From Opitutales bacterium (GTDB lineage: Bacteria > Verrucomicrobiota > Verrucomicrobiia > Opitutales > Coraliomargaritaceae): a DNA stretch of 64,000 bases. The translations under genes were made by a program, and so were the position numbers. Location of the stretch: positions 62,001 through 126,000 of the forward strand of contig JABBCA010000082.1 in assembly GCA_018607135.1 (NCBI GenBank). Direction: 5' to 3'. The notes beneath the pieces were generated by a model, which worked only from the letters and a program-made list of their open reading frames with translations, was not told where the DNA came from and ran no database searches. Below, piece by piece: positions 11,406 to 20,837 of the stretch. Each line of letters starts with the position of its first letter. Position 1 is the first letter of the stretch.

Positions 11406-11636
11406 ATGCCTGTTAGCCTTAAAGTTGAATCTGAATTGATGGATTTACCTCCGGTCGAACGTGCAATGTTGGCCGAAAAGCTTCTTTCGTCTTTTGATAG
11501 CTCCGAGCAGGCATCTCTCGATGTCGAATGGGGCAAGGAGGCTGAAAATCGGATCGAAGCATTCGACAATGGAGAACTTCCCGCCTCCAATGCTGAAGAC
11601 GTCCATGCAAGAATCGAGAAAAAATATTTCTCGTGA
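11406..11636 (+). CDS. Addiction-module antitoxin
   Basis: A 76-residue acidic protein typical of the addiction-module antitoxin family paired with RelE/ParE toxins. It has a hydrophobic/acidic N-terminal helix with LPPVERAMLAEKLLSSF, then EWGKEAENRIEAFDNGEL. It would bind and neutralise the product of the next gene and probably repress the operon. Its TGA stop overlaps the GTG start of the toxin (11633-11636), so the two are translationally coupled. It lies inside the tRNA-Ala mini-island. Confidence 0.85.
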   Translation: MPVSLKVESELMDLPPVERAMLAEKLLSSFDSSEQASLDVEWGKEAENRIEAFDNGELPASNAEDVHARIEKKYFS

Positions 11637-11923
11637 ACGTTCGCTATTTGAGCGTCGCCGAAGAGGAGCTCGGTAAAGCTATCGAGTATTACGAGGACAA
11701 GGAGGTCGGTCTGGGTTTACGTTTTTACGCTGAGTATCGAGCCGCTCTTAAGCGAATCCTCGCTTATCCAGATGCATGGTATGCGCTATCAGAAAATACC
11801 CACCGCTGTCGCACGAAGACTTTCCCATTCGGAATCATTTATCAAATTCGTAGTAATGAAATTCTAATAGTTGCAGTATCTGAATTGCATCAGAAACCGG
11901 GGTATTGGAAAGATCGTGTTTAA
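11633..11923 (+). CDS. RelE/ParE-family toxin
   Basis: A 96-residue protein of the RelE/ParE fold: a helical start (AEEELGKAIEYYEDKEVGLGLRF), the AYPDAWY turn, basic RCRTKTFPFGIIYQI strands and the C-terminal HQKPGYWKDRV. Sequence alone does not separate mRNA interferases from gyrase-directed ParE toxins. It starts with GTG overlapping the antitoxin stop. Confidence 0.88.
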   Translation: MNVRYLSVAEEELGKAIEYYEDKEVGLGLRFYAEYRAALKRILAYPDAWYALSENTHRCRTKTFPFGIIYQIRSNEILIVAVSELHQKPGYWKDRV

Positions 11924-12001
11924 GAGACTGATTGAATCGTCCTTTCTGCAACCTAACTGCAACCGAGCTTCATAAATAATTGCTAATTAACAAAAGGATC
12001 A

Positions 12002-12020
12002 ACTCTCCTATGCTCCACCA
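12002..12020 (+). repeat. attR-like repeat of tRNA-Ala 3' end
   Basis: An exact 19-bp copy of 11213-11231 (tRNA T-arm/acceptor end with CCA), without the rest of a tRNA. It marks the distal junction of the mini-island. Confidence 0.8.
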
Positions 12021-12180
12021 TTCTTGTCGGTCGAAACCCAGCTTAACTAAAGCCAACTGGGCCTAACCTAAAGCTTGAGGACTAAGCATCGAATTTGAGC
12101 AGTATTCAATAGCCTACCGACAAGACTCGAATTGTAGAACTTCTCACAGGTGACTAGACAATCAATTCGCTAAAAAAATT

Positions 12181-12194
12181 CAAACAAGCGTTTG
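12181..12194. promoter_or_regulatory. TetR-type operator candidate before the RND operon
   Basis: CAAAC-AAGC-GTTTG is a 14-bp inverted repeat 66 bp upstream of the membrane-fusion gene, of the kind bound by TetR-family efflux repressors. No such repressor gene lies nearby, so this is a weak inference. Confidence 0.3.
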
Positions 12195-12260
12195 TCTTTC
12201 TTCAAATAGCATCCCTAAGTGTAAGCCTAGGTGAAAAACACAGATCTGTAAGGTATCATT

Positions 12261-13400
12261 ATGCTTAAAAAAATTCTATTTGCAGCCGCTTTAGTCCTCT
12301 CACTGGGATTGGTCATCTTCTTCTTGGTAGCGACCAAGGGCGCACAGTTTGCAGCGATGGGTGAAGCCAGCAAAAATGCCGGGCCATGGCCAGAGACGGT
12401 ATCGACCTTTATCGTCGAGGAACAATCGTGGAGTAATAGCCTCCAATCAGTGGGCTCCATTGAACCTGTCCAAGGTGTCACGCTCGAGGCTGAGATCCCT
12501 GGATTGGTAACACATATCAATTTCAACAACGGCCAAAAAGTCAGTGCGGGTGATTTGCTCGTTCAACTCGATGTTGATGTTGAACAAGCCCAACTCAGAT
12601 CTGCCGAAGCCACCGCGCAACTCGCAACTGTTGAACTCAAGCGCTCAGAACGCCTACTCAAAACTGGCGCAGTGACTCAATCCCAATTGGATAGAGCGAT
12701 TGCCGACGAAGCGAGCGCGCAGGCAAACGTTGAGAATTTGAAAGCCGTCATCGCGCGTAAGACAATCCGCGCGCCCTTTTCAGGCTCACTAGGTATTCGC
12801 CAAATCAATCTTGGGCAATATGTGCCACAAGGCTCTCCAATCGTTTCGCTACAGTCCAATGATCAAGTCTTCGTAAATTTCACACTACCACAGCAGGCGC
12901 TTGCTTCACTCGACTCTGGAATGACAGTTGAACTACAAAGCGATGTGTATCCACAAAGCACTTTCACTGGTGAGATTACCGCGATCAGTCCTCAAGTGGA
13001 TCCGATTACTCGCACGGTTGAAGTTCAAGGCACACTCGACAACGTTGAGGGCAAGCTGCGCGCAGGCCTTTTCGTTCGTGTCAGCGTAAAACTACCCGAA
13101 GTATATAACGTGACCGTCGTGCCTTCAACCGCGATTCTTTATGCACCTTATGGCAATTCGATCTTCATCGTAGAAGCAGCTAAAAATGACGCAGGTGAAC
13201 CCGCTGGGCTAAAAGTCAGGCAAAGTTTAATTAAAATCGGCGAGAAACGCGGCGATTATGTAAGCATCGTCAAAGGCCTCGAAGTCGGTGAAGAGATTGT
13301 ATCTGCTGGTGCTTTTAAACTTCGCAACGGCAGTAGTGTTGTCGTGAATAACGACCTAGCACCAAAACCAGAAGCCAATCCGACTCCAGACAATTCTTAG
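12261..13400 (+). CDS. RND efflux periplasmic adaptor (membrane fusion protein)
   Basis: A 379-residue adaptor that links an inner-membrane RND pump to an outer-membrane channel. It opens with a single membrane anchor (ILFAAALVLSLGLVIFFLVA, about residues 5-24). A biotinyl-lipoyl half (GLVTHINFNNGQKVSAGDLLVQLD) follows, then a short alpha-hairpin, the second lipoyl half (TIRAPFSGSLGIRQINLGQYV) and a beta-barrel. AAGG precedes the start. It is 23 bp from the pump gene. No outer-membrane factor gene is in the window, so a TolC-like partner must be encoded elsewhere. Confidence 0.93.
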   Translation: MLKKILFAAALVLSLGLVIFFLVATKGAQFAAMGEASKNAGPWPETVSTFIVEEQSWSNSLQSVGSIEPVQGVTLEAEIPGLVTHINFNNGQKVSAGDLLVQLDVDVEQAQLRSAEATAQLATVELKRSERLLKTGAVTQSQLDRAIADEASAQANVENLKAVIARKTIRAPFSGSLGIRQINLGQYVPQGSPIVSLQSNDQVFVNFTLPQQALASLDSGMTVELQSDVYPQSTFTGEITAISPQVDPITRTVEVQGTLDNVEGKLRAGLFVRVSVKLPEVYNVTVVPSTAILYAPYGNSIFIVEAAKNDAGEPAGLKVRQSLIKIGEKRGDYVSIVKGLEVGEEIVSAGAFKLRNGSSVVVNNDLAPKPEANPTPDNS

Positions 13401-13423
13401 TTCCACAGCCGGATACTTGCGCT

Positions 13424-16400
13424 ATGCAAACAGCTTTCACAGACATCTTTATCAAACGACCCGTGCTCGCGATTGTCGTCAGCATGGTGATCGTCATCGC
13501 TGGCTTACAAGCAATCTCGTCGCTTACCGTCAGGCAATACCCTCTCAATGAAAATGCCAAAGTCATTATCAGCACTGTTTATGTCGGTGCCGACGCAGAC
13601 CTGGTGCGTGGTTTCATTACTACGCCGATTGAGCAAGCCGTCGCCACCTCAGATGGTATCGACTACATCTCCTCCCAAAGTAAACTCGGCATCTCAACCA
13701 TCACAGTTCGCCTAGAACTCAACTATGATTCTACCAAAGCGCTAGCTGAAATCAGCTCTAAAGTGGATCAAGTGCGGGGGGACCTCCCACCTGAATCAGA
13801 AGTGCCCATCATCACAGTTGAGTCTGCCGATTCAGAGCGTGCCTCAGCCTATCTATCATTCGCATCTGACATACTAGAAGCCAACGAAATCACTGATTAC
13901 CTCGTTCGTGTCATTCAACCTCGCCTCACTGCCATCAAAGGCGTGCAAGAAGCGGAAATACTCGGTGGGCGCACTTTTGCGATGCGCATCTGGCTCGACC
14001 CCGCTCGTATGGCCTCACTTGGTATCTACCCCGCGCAAGTGCGTGATGCCCTCGCCTCCAACAATTACTTGTCTGCGATTGGTCAAGCAAAGGGCAACCT
14101 TGTCACCGCAAACCTAACTGCCAACACCGACCTCAACACGGTCGAAGATTTTGAACAACTCGCGATCCTAAATCAAGGTGACACCATCATACGGATCAAG
14201 GACATCGCCACGGTCGAACTCGGCGGCGAAGCTTACGCTTCAGAGGTTCGCTTCTCTGGCAGTAAAGCTGTTTTCATGGGCATGTATGTGCTGCCGAACT
14301 CCAACACGGTAGATGTCATTCGCGCGGTGCGCGAGGAGCTAGACTTGATTCGGAAAGAGCTGCCGACAGGCATGGAGGCGAATGTCGGTTATGACTCAAC
14401 AGTCTACATCGAAGAGTCCATCAGCGAAGTCACCAAAACCCTAGTTGAAACTCTGGTCATCGTGATGGTCGTCATCTTCTTGTTCATGGGGCGTGTGCGC
14501 ACTGTGCTCGTGCCAATTATAACGATCCCTATTTCACTGATCGGAGCGATCTTTTTGATGCAGCTATTTGGCTTTACCATCAACTTGCTTACCCTCCTCG
14601 CGATCGTGCTTTCTGTCGGCATTGTGGTGGATGACGCGATTATCGTAGTCGAAAATATCGAGCGTCATTTAGAACAAGGCATGAAGCCGATCCCAGCAGC
14701 ACTCCAAGGTGTGCGCGAATTAATTGGCCCAGTGATTGCGACGACGCTGACACTCGTCGCGGTCTATTTACCTATCGGCTTTCAAGGTGGCTTGACTGGC
14801 TCACTCTTTCGCGAGTTTGCCCTTACACTTTCTGGTGCAGTGATCGTTTCTACGATCGTTGCGCTGACTTTGAGCCCAATGCTCTCTTCGGTAGTCCTCA
14901 AATCTGGAGAACATAAAGGGCTCGCTAAATTAATAAACGACGGCTTCGACAAATTACGTCGTTCCTATGGCAACTTACTAAAAGTCGCCCTTGGCACCCG
15001 ATGGGTAGTCTACGGTTGCTGGATCTTACTCACCTTGCTCTGTGTGCCGATGTTCATGTTTTCCGCAAAAGAGCTCGCACCCGAAGAAGATCAAGGCGTC
15101 ATCTTTGGTATTGTGAATGGCCCTGCCAACTTCGCTCTAGAAGAAACCGCACGTTACGCTGAAAGTGCCAACAATGCCTTCCTCAGCTTTCCAGAAACCG
15201 AATATACCTTTCAACTGACTTTCCCAGATTTTGGCTTCAGTGGAATGATACTTAGCCCGTGGAGCGAGCGTGAACGCACCGCCCAAGACATCAAACCTCT
15301 TGTGCAAATGGCCTTTGGTCAAATCAGCGGAATTAGCGTCTTTCCATCCACCCCAGCGGCGCTTCCAGGAGGCAGCGATTTCCCCGTAGAATTTGTCATC
15401 GCCTCCACTGCTGAGCCTGCCGAAATCCTACGTTACGTGGATCAGATAAAAAGCAAGGCGATGGAGAGTGGTAAGTTCGCCTTCCCCCCGATTATCGATA
15501 CTAAAATCGATCAGCCACAAAGTGAATTTCAAATCGACCGCGACCTTGTCAGCTCGATGGGACTCGACCAACGAGACATAGGCGCTGACCTTGGGGCACT
15601 CGTAGGCGGCGGATTTGTGAATCGATTCAACATTGATGGCCGCAGCTACAAAGTTATTCCTCAAATTGAGCGCGTCGAACGACTGAATCCGAGTCAATTA
15701 GAAGACATCTATATCAAAGGCCCAGAAGGTAAATTGATAAAACTAAGCAGCGTCGCAACCATTGAGGACTCCGTTCAACCGCGCTCGTTGAACCGCTTCC
15801 AACAGTTCAACGCAGTCAAAATTAGCGGCGTCTTTAAAGGCCCGCTGGACCAAGGCCTAGAGCTCCTCGAGGACGCTGCTGCCGAAGTCTTACCCGATGG
15901 CTACCGCATCGATTACGCGGGTGAATCACGTCAGCTCAGAACCGAAGGGAATAAATTCTTACCCGCATTTTGTCTCGCAGTGATACTCATCTTCATGGTG
16001 CTCGCTGCTCAGTTTAATAGCTTCCGTGACCCCTTCATCATTCTGCTCGGATCTGTGCCACTCGCGATGTTCGGTGCACTCATTTTTACCTTTTTAAAGA
16101 TCTTTGATCCGACGATGGATTATTGGACAAATGGATGGACCACGACCTTGAATATCTACTCTCAAGTCGGACTCGTGACACTCGTTGGCCTTGTCGCGAA
16201 GAATGGCATTTTGATCGTGGAGTTTGCCAACGAACTCCAACGACAAGGTAAGTCTAAACTTGAAGCAGTGCAAGAAGCGGCAGAAGTGCGCCTTCGCCCG
16301 ATCTTAATGACCACCGTAGCGACCGTGGCTGGGCATTTCCCACTTACCCTGGTCACAGGCGCAGGGGCCGAAGCCCGCAACTCGATCGGCCTCGTCTTAG

Positions 16401-16504
16401 TTGGCGGCATGGCGATCGGAACCATCTTTACCGTTCTCTTCTTACCATCTATTTATATTCTCATCGCAAAAGATCGTTCCAAAATGGAATCAGAGGATGC
16501 GTAA
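13424..16504 (+). CDS. RND multidrug efflux permease (HAE1 family)
   Basis: A 1026-residue proton-driven inner-membrane exporter. It has the duplicated architecture of AcrB-type pumps: TM1 at residues 12-32, a large periplasmic loop, TM2-6 starting around 335, and a second repeat. The proton-relay aspartate pair is in VVDDAIIVVENIERH (about 400-414), and the second-half motif ends GLVAKNGILIVEFANELQ. It is co-transcribed with the adaptor. Its stop lies only 9 bp from that of the convergent pyrophosphatase gene. Substrate range cannot be read from sequence. Confidence 0.95.
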   Translation: MQTAFTDIFIKRPVLAIVVSMVIVIAGLQAISSLTVRQYPLNENAKVIISTVYVGADADLVRGFITTPIEQAVATSDGIDYISSQSKLGISTITVRLELNYDSTKALAEISSKVDQVRGDLPPESEVPIITVESADSERASAYLSFASDILEANEITDYLVRVIQPRLTAIKGVQEAEILGGRTFAMRIWLDPARMASLGIYPAQVRDALASNNYLSAIGQAKGNLVTANLTANTDLNTVEDFEQLAILNQGDTIIRIKDIATVELGGEAYASEVRFSGSKAVFMGMYVLPNSNTVDVIRAVREELDLIRKELPTGMEANVGYDSTVYIEESISEVTKTLVETLVIVMVVIFLFMGRVRTVLVPIITIPISLIGAIFLMQLFGFTINLLTLLAIVLSVGIVVDDAIIVVENIERHLEQGMKPIPAALQGVRELIGPVIATTLTLVAVYLPIGFQGGLTGSLFREFALTLSGAVIVSTIVALTLSPMLSSVVLKSGEHKGLAKLINDGFDKLRRSYGNLLKVALGTRWVVYGCWILLTLLCVPMFMFSAKELAPEEDQGVIFGIVNGPANFALEETARYAESANNAFLSFPETEYTFQLTFPDFGFSGMILSPWSERERTAQDIKPLVQMAFGQISGISVFPSTPAALPGGSDFPVEFVIASTAEPAEILRYVDQIKSKAMESGKFAFPPIIDTKIDQPQSEFQIDRDLVSSMGLDQRDIGADLGALVGGGFVNRFNIDGRSYKVIPQIERVERLNPSQLEDIYIKGPEGKLIKLSSVATIEDSVQPRSLNRFQQFNAVKISGVFKGPLDQGLELLEDAAAEVLPDGYRIDYAGESRQLRTEGNKFLPAFCLAVILIFMVLAAQFNSFRDPFIILLGSVPLAMFGALIFTFLKIFDPTMDYWTNGWTTTLNIYSQVGLVTLVGLVAKNGILIVEFANELQRQGKSKLEAVQEAAEVRLRPILMTTVATVAGHFPLTLVTGAGAEARNSIGLVLVGGMAIGTIFTVLFLPSIYILIAKDRSKMESEDA

Positions 16505-16513
16505 AAACTCAAA

Positions 16514-18193
16514 CTACACCCCACTAGGACTACCAACACTCTTAAGTATTACACTTAAGTAAGGAATTAACTGTTTTTTGCGACTCACGACTCCTTGAAG
16601 TTCAAAAATGGTATCGTGTCCTTTAATGTGTGGATAGTTGATTGCATCGCGAAGCTCGTGATTCCCTGCGACAACCAGTAACGAATTTTGTGTGTTAATG
16701 TCTGTGACAAACAGAACACTAAACAATAAGCTTTCAGCTTCGCAGTAGTCACACAATGCCTGTTCAAGCGCATCCACATTACTCCAAAAATTATCAAAGC
16801 CTAATTCTTCGATCTGAGAGACCGAATAACGCAGGTCGCCTTCACAATAAACTTTACAGTCTGAGCGAATCACCGTCTCTGGCGAACTACTCAATATCAC
16901 CGAACCAGATGCAAAAATTAGCTCTGCTAGCGCTTCAGAGGTAATCCCGGCGATGGGTGATAACCATTCTAGTAACTCTCCTTCCAATGGTGTGGTCGTG
17001 GGGCTGTTCAGTAGTAAAGTATCAGAAATAATTCCAGACATCAGCACGCCTGCAATGGAAGGTTCTGGCGTCAAGCCATGGCTACGAAATAGATCCGCAA
17101 CAATTGAACAGGTCGAACCCACAGGTCGATTCATAAACAAGATGGGTTGATCCGTGGGCACATTACCTAGGCGGTGGTGATCGATGATTTCAGTGATTTG
17201 CACCTGATCGGCACCATTTACCGCCTGTGCCAATTCATTATGATCTACTAAAGCGATGCGTTTTCTACTGGGTCGCAGAAGGTCACTCTTAGAAAAAACA
17301 CCCACTAACTCTTCATGCTCGTTCACCACCATGTATAATGGCGCATTGCAATTAGCCACGCGGTTCTTGATCGAGCTGACTTTATCCTCAGGCAAGAAGC
17401 ACTTCACATCAGCATCAACTAATCGGTCGATATGCGTCGCAGTGCGAATAATCCAAGCGGTGGATGCGGAATCATACGGACTTACAATCAAGGAAACACC
17501 TTTAAGCTTCGCACGCTCCACCACTTCAGGGTCCACCTCTAAGCCACCTGTAATCACCAGTAGCCGCACGCCCAATTGTATGCATCGCTCCTGAATATCC
17601 CAACGGTCACCAACTATGATAATACTGTCTTCTGCAGGTGTGCCCTCTTCCTTATGATGCTTGCCAAACGAGCGCACATCCATAGCACCGACTCGCACAT
17701 ACAAATCTTCTTGGTCATCTGGATCTATCACATTCAACACCTCTGCATTGAGTGAGCGTATGATAGCCGAAATACTTGCATACACTCGACGCATCTCTCG
17801 ACCTGACTTTGGTTTTGGAATAAACGCCTCTCCTAAATCGAAAATCGAAACGGAACCTTCTACTTTACCATCAGCATCAACCACTGGAAGTGCACGCACA
17901 TCGTGGGTGTCTATCAACTCTAAGGCTTCCGCAAATGTGCTCTCCTTAGTGACCGAATAGACCTGACTGTGCATGATATCCTCAATGCGCGGGGTCACAT
18001 CACCGACAAACTTGGGCAGTGGTAGTCCAAAACGATCCAAAATCGTATCGATACGCGCATTGGAATTACCACAACGTGCGGCCACATAATCTGTTTCGCC
18101 GAGCGCATGCTTTAAGGCTTCGTATGCAATTGCAGAACAAATGGCATCTGCGTCGGGATTTTTGTGACCAAGAATATGGATTAAGTCAGACAT
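16514..18193 (-). CDS. CBS/DRTGG-domain manganese-dependent inorganic pyrophosphatase
   Basis: Hydrolyses pyrophosphate to phosphate in the cytoplasm. The DHH-family core is split by a regulatory insert. It has GHKNPDADAICSA (residues 9-21) for metals, a CBS domain (about 70-120), a DRTGG domain (about 175-245), a second CBS (about 255-300), then the DHH motif IIDHHRLGN and a C-terminal DHHA2 domain. The insert binds adenine nucleotides in characterised relatives, so activity probably follows energy charge. The ATG at 18193 is preferred over an upstream GTG (18217) because it begins directly at the family start. It follows the histidine kinase by 30 bp. Confidence 0.92.
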   Translation of the reverse strand: MSDLIHILGHKNPDADAICSAIAYEALKHALGETDYVAARCGNSNARIDTILDRFGLPLPKFVGDVTPRIEDIMHSQVYSVTKESTFAEALELIDTHDVRALPVVDADGKVEGSVSIFDLGEAFIPKPKSGREMRRVYASISAIIRSLNAEVLNVIDPDDQEDLYVRVGAMDVRSFGKHHKEEGTPAEDSIIIVGDRWDIQERCIQLGVRLLVITGGLEVDPEVVERAKLKGVSLIVSPYDSASTAWIIRTATHIDRLVDADVKCFLPEDKVSSIKNRVANCNAPLYMVVNEHEELVGVFSKSDLLRPSRKRIALVDHNELAQAVNGADQVQITEIIDHHRLGNVPTDQPILFMNRPVGSTCSIVADLFRSHGLTPEPSIAGVLMSGIISDTLLLNSPTTTPLEGELLEWLSPIAGITSEALAELIFASGSVILSSSPETVIRSDCKVYCEGDLRYSVSQIEELGFDNFWSNVDALEQALCDYCEAESLLFSVLFVTDINTQNSLLVVAGNHELRDAINYPHIKGHDTIFELQGVVSRKKQLIPYLSVILKSVGSPSGV

Positions 18194-18223
18194 AATAAAA
18201 GTGTAGAATAGTTGCACGGGGCC

Positions 18224-19480
18224 TCACAAGGTAGGCGATTGCTTCAAGGCGGGTCTCAACTTCACAGAAGCTACGGCACCTTGATGCTCCTCGCAATTGC
18301 GCAGCTCTAGTAATCCATCGTGTAATTCGATGATTGCTTGACTTGTGGTTAAGCCCAGACCTAAGCCTTGTGCTGGACCTGTTTCTTTGGTAGTGAAAAA
18401 AGCATCAAAAATACGAGGCAATATATTTTCGGCGATACCAAGACCAGTATCGACAATCTGAATACTTACGACTTCATTCAACAAGTGAAAGACTTGACCA
18501 CACCTAGAACCTACCTCACGAGGAGCCATGGAAGCCATCCATGGTTCGACTTGGGTTCGCATAGTTAACGTTCCACCATGGGGCATCGCTTCGATGGCAT
18601 TAGAGAATAGATTAGAGAGCACCCCGCTAAGTTGCTCACTGTCGGCCATCACTAATACAGGAGCTTCCGACAACTCCCAATTAACGAAAATCTTTTTTTC
18701 AAACAAGGCTGCTTTAAACTGCTGATGAGCATAGCGCACTACTTCATTGGCTTCAACCGCCTCAAGGTGGAGCCCTTTCGGACGGGCTGCCTGTAGTAAA
18801 GTTTCAATCACTCGATCTGCACGGGCAAGTGATTGCTGCATATCTTTGAGCAAGTTTTGAGTGTCAGAATCCGCCTCTAATGCCTTATGATTAGAAAGAA
18901 AATCGCAGCCCATGCTTATTACCGAAAGAGGATTTCGAACCTCATGCGCCAGTCCTTCAGCTAAGCGAGCAATCGATTGCGCCTTCTCCGCCTTGATGAG
19001 CTGAGCTTGAGTTTTTGTTAATACTTCAAGTGATTTCTCGAGCTGCGCATTGGTAATTTCGAGCTGTTGTTCAGCTTCTTTCAACGCCGTAATATCTTTG
19101 GAAATTCCGCAAGTGCCGATAATTCGCCCGTGCTGGTTTTTGAGAGGCAACTTACTCGTCAGCGACCACCACTGCGTTCCATCTTCGCGATGCTTGCAGC
19201 TCACGGAAGCCACCATGCTTTGACCACTCGCCATTACTTGCGCCTCATTCTTAGAGGTTCGCTCAGCATCTTCAGGATCTAAGAAATTTGCGTCACTTTT
19301 ACCAATCACCTCATCTTGATGCCCCAGTCCAAACAGCTCTAAGAACGCGTGATTGACGCGTAAGAATTGCCCATATTGATCTTTAAAAAAGATCACGTCG
19401 GGAATGTGTTCCAATAAGAAATCTAAAAGCTCATCCGATGTTGGCCGCTGGCTGGAGTGCCGTGTAAATGATGTGCTCAT
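18224..19480 (-). CDS. PAS-domain sensor histidine kinase (soluble, orphan)
   Basis: A 418-residue kinase with no membrane segment. A PAS domain (about residues 20-135, FFKDQYGQFLRVNHAFLELFG) precedes a coiled linker (135-170), a HisKA domain with LAEGLAHEVRNPLS (phospho-acceptor His) and a HATPase domain (N box LFSNAIEAMPHGG, then VDTGLGI and GLGLGLTTSQAI). No response regulator gene is adjacent. It starts 15 bp after the alcohol dehydrogenase stop with no terminator between them, so it is probably co-expressed with the end of the microcompartment gene train. Confidence 0.92.
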   Translation of the reverse strand: MSTSFTRHSSQRPTSDELLDFLLEHIPDVIFFKDQYGQFLRVNHAFLELFGLGHQDEVIGKSDANFLDPEDAERTSKNEAQVMASGQSMVASVSCKHREDGTQWWSLTSKLPLKNQHGRIIGTCGISKDITALKEAEQQLEITNAQLEKSLEVLTKTQAQLIKAEKAQSIARLAEGLAHEVRNPLSVISMGCDFLSNHKALEADSDTQNLLKDMQQSLARADRVIETLLQAARPKGLHLEAVEANEVVRYAHQQFKAALFEKKIFVNWELSEAPVLVMADSEQLSGVLSNLFSNAIEAMPHGGTLTMRTQVEPWMASMAPREVGSRCGQVFHLLNEVVSIQIVDTGLGIAENILPRIFDAFFTTKETGPAQGLGLGLTTSQAIIELHDGLLELRNCEEHQGAVASVKLRPALKQSPTL

Positions 19481-19495
19481 AGAAAAAGCCCTAAA

Positions 19496-20716
19496 CTATC
19501 TAGCTTCGACAACGACCTTAACACCTTCTTGGCGTAGGTTCACTTGAAAAGCCTCATCGATTTGATCGAGTGGAAATCGATGCGTGATTAATGTAGAAAC
19601 TGGCAAGCCGATACGCTCAGCTCGTTGCAAGAAATGATACGCATTGGGATACTCGAAACTGTTATACACCCAACTTCCAACGAGAGAAATCTCCTTCGCA
19701 CAGATGTCACGGTGCGGGTTAATCGCACATTCGCCACCATCAACAAAGTGCCCCACTTCGCAGATGCCACCACCACGACGAATCAATTTATAGAGATTCG
19801 CATGCGCCACAGGAACCCCTGTGACCTGAAAGCCCCAGTGCGCCCCTAGCCCCTTAGTTAAAGCTTTCACCTTTTCGGCGATCTCATCGATACCTGAAAA
19901 CTCTTTGTAGTTAATAATCTCATCGGCACCCAGTCGACGTGCTAACTCAAGTCGACTCGCGTTCCCATCGAGTGCAATAATGTTATTCACTCCATGGGTG
20001 CGCAGCACTGCAATCATCAACAATCCAATCGGACCACAGCCTTGAACAATCACGCGCGAGCGAAAATTCAGGCGATTGTTGCCACAGCTTTTAGCGCGTT
20101 CAAGCGCATGACAAACCACCGCAGCTGGCTCAATCAGGCAACGTAACTCAACACTCATATCATTCACAACAAAGAATGATGACCGCTCTCGAATGATCAT
20201 ATATTCAGCAAAATAGCCATTGAAGTGATTGTTTGGCTCATCTGGCAGTAGTCCGTAGACTTGTAGCTCGTCACTCAAATTTGCCTTTGCTGGATTATAT
20301 TTCGCGATCAAGCAATTGGGTGACGTTTCCATCAAGCTAGTGACAATTTTGTCTCCGACCTTCACAGCCTTACCGACACTATCAACGCTAACATTACTAC
20401 CTATTTGAACGACTTCACCAGTGCCTTCGTGCCCAAGGACATTGGGGGTCAACCCAAACGGATCCGACTTGTAGCAATGCACGTCCGTGCCGCAAACGCC
20501 ACATGCTTCGACTTTGACTAGGATTTCACCTGGGCCAATTTCTCGCAATGGAAATTCTTTTATCTCCAATTTTCGAGGCTCCACAAGGACCGCGGCACGT
20601 GCCGACTTAATTGGAACCTCTGCTGCAGTCTCTACTGGATCTGGTCGGCTCGCAGGGTTGGCGCTAGCCATCACCTCGCCGACAATACGTGCAATATCTT
20701 CTTCACTAATATTCAT
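19496..20716 (-). CDS. BMC-targeted zinc-type alcohol dehydrogenase (lactaldehyde reductase role)
   Basis: A 406-residue medium-chain dehydrogenase expected to reduce lactaldehyde to 1,2-propanediol and return NAD+ to the compartment. Residues 1-18 (MNISEEDIARIVGEVMAS) form an amphipathic helix followed by a Pro/Ala-rich linker, the classic encapsulation peptide. The catalytic zinc motif is visible (ACGVCGTDVH, 71-80; GHEG, 95-98), as is the nucleotide fold (VIVQGCGPIGLLMIAVLR). The four-cysteine structural zinc lobe of typical family members is absent. AGGAG lies upstream of the ATG. A hairpin separates it from malate dehydrogenase. Confidence 0.9.
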   Translation of the reverse strand: MNISEEDIARIVGEVMASANPASRPDPVETAAEVPIKSARAAVLVEPRKLEIKEFPLREIGPGEILVKVEACGVCGTDVHCYKSDPFGLTPNVLGHEGTGEVVQIGSNVSVDSVGKAVKVGDKIVTSLMETSPNCLIAKYNPAKANLSDELQVYGLLPDEPNNHFNGYFAEYMIIRERSSFFVVNDMSVELRCLIEPAAVVCHALERAKSCGNNRLNFRSRVIVQGCGPIGLLMIAVLRTHGVNNIIALDGNASRLELARRLGADEIINYKEFSGIDEIAEKVKALTKGLGAHWGFQVTGVPVAHANLYKLIRRGGGICEVGHFVDGGECAINPHRDICAKEISLVGSWVYNSFEYPNAYHFLQRAERIGLPVSTLITHRFPLDQIDEAFQVNLRQEGVKVVVEAR

Positions 20717-20789
20717 TCTGTATACTTCTCCTATCGTTTTTCTAATCTATCAGGTGGTAGGATATTCTTCGCCAGAGGTAGGAAACAAA

Positions 20790-20817
20790 ATTAGGCGTCC
20801 GATAAAAGACGCCTAAT
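20790..20817 (-). terminator. Intrinsic terminator/attenuator between mdh and the alcohol dehydrogenase
   Basis: A perfect 10-bp stem (ATTAGGCGTC / GACGCCTAAT) with an 8-nt loop is followed on the minus strand by TTTGTTT. It lies just past the mdh stop, inside the BMC gene train. It could end the main transcript or set a lower level for the downstream genes. Confidence 0.7.
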
Positions 20818-20837
20818 GATAAAATGGATGTTTATGA

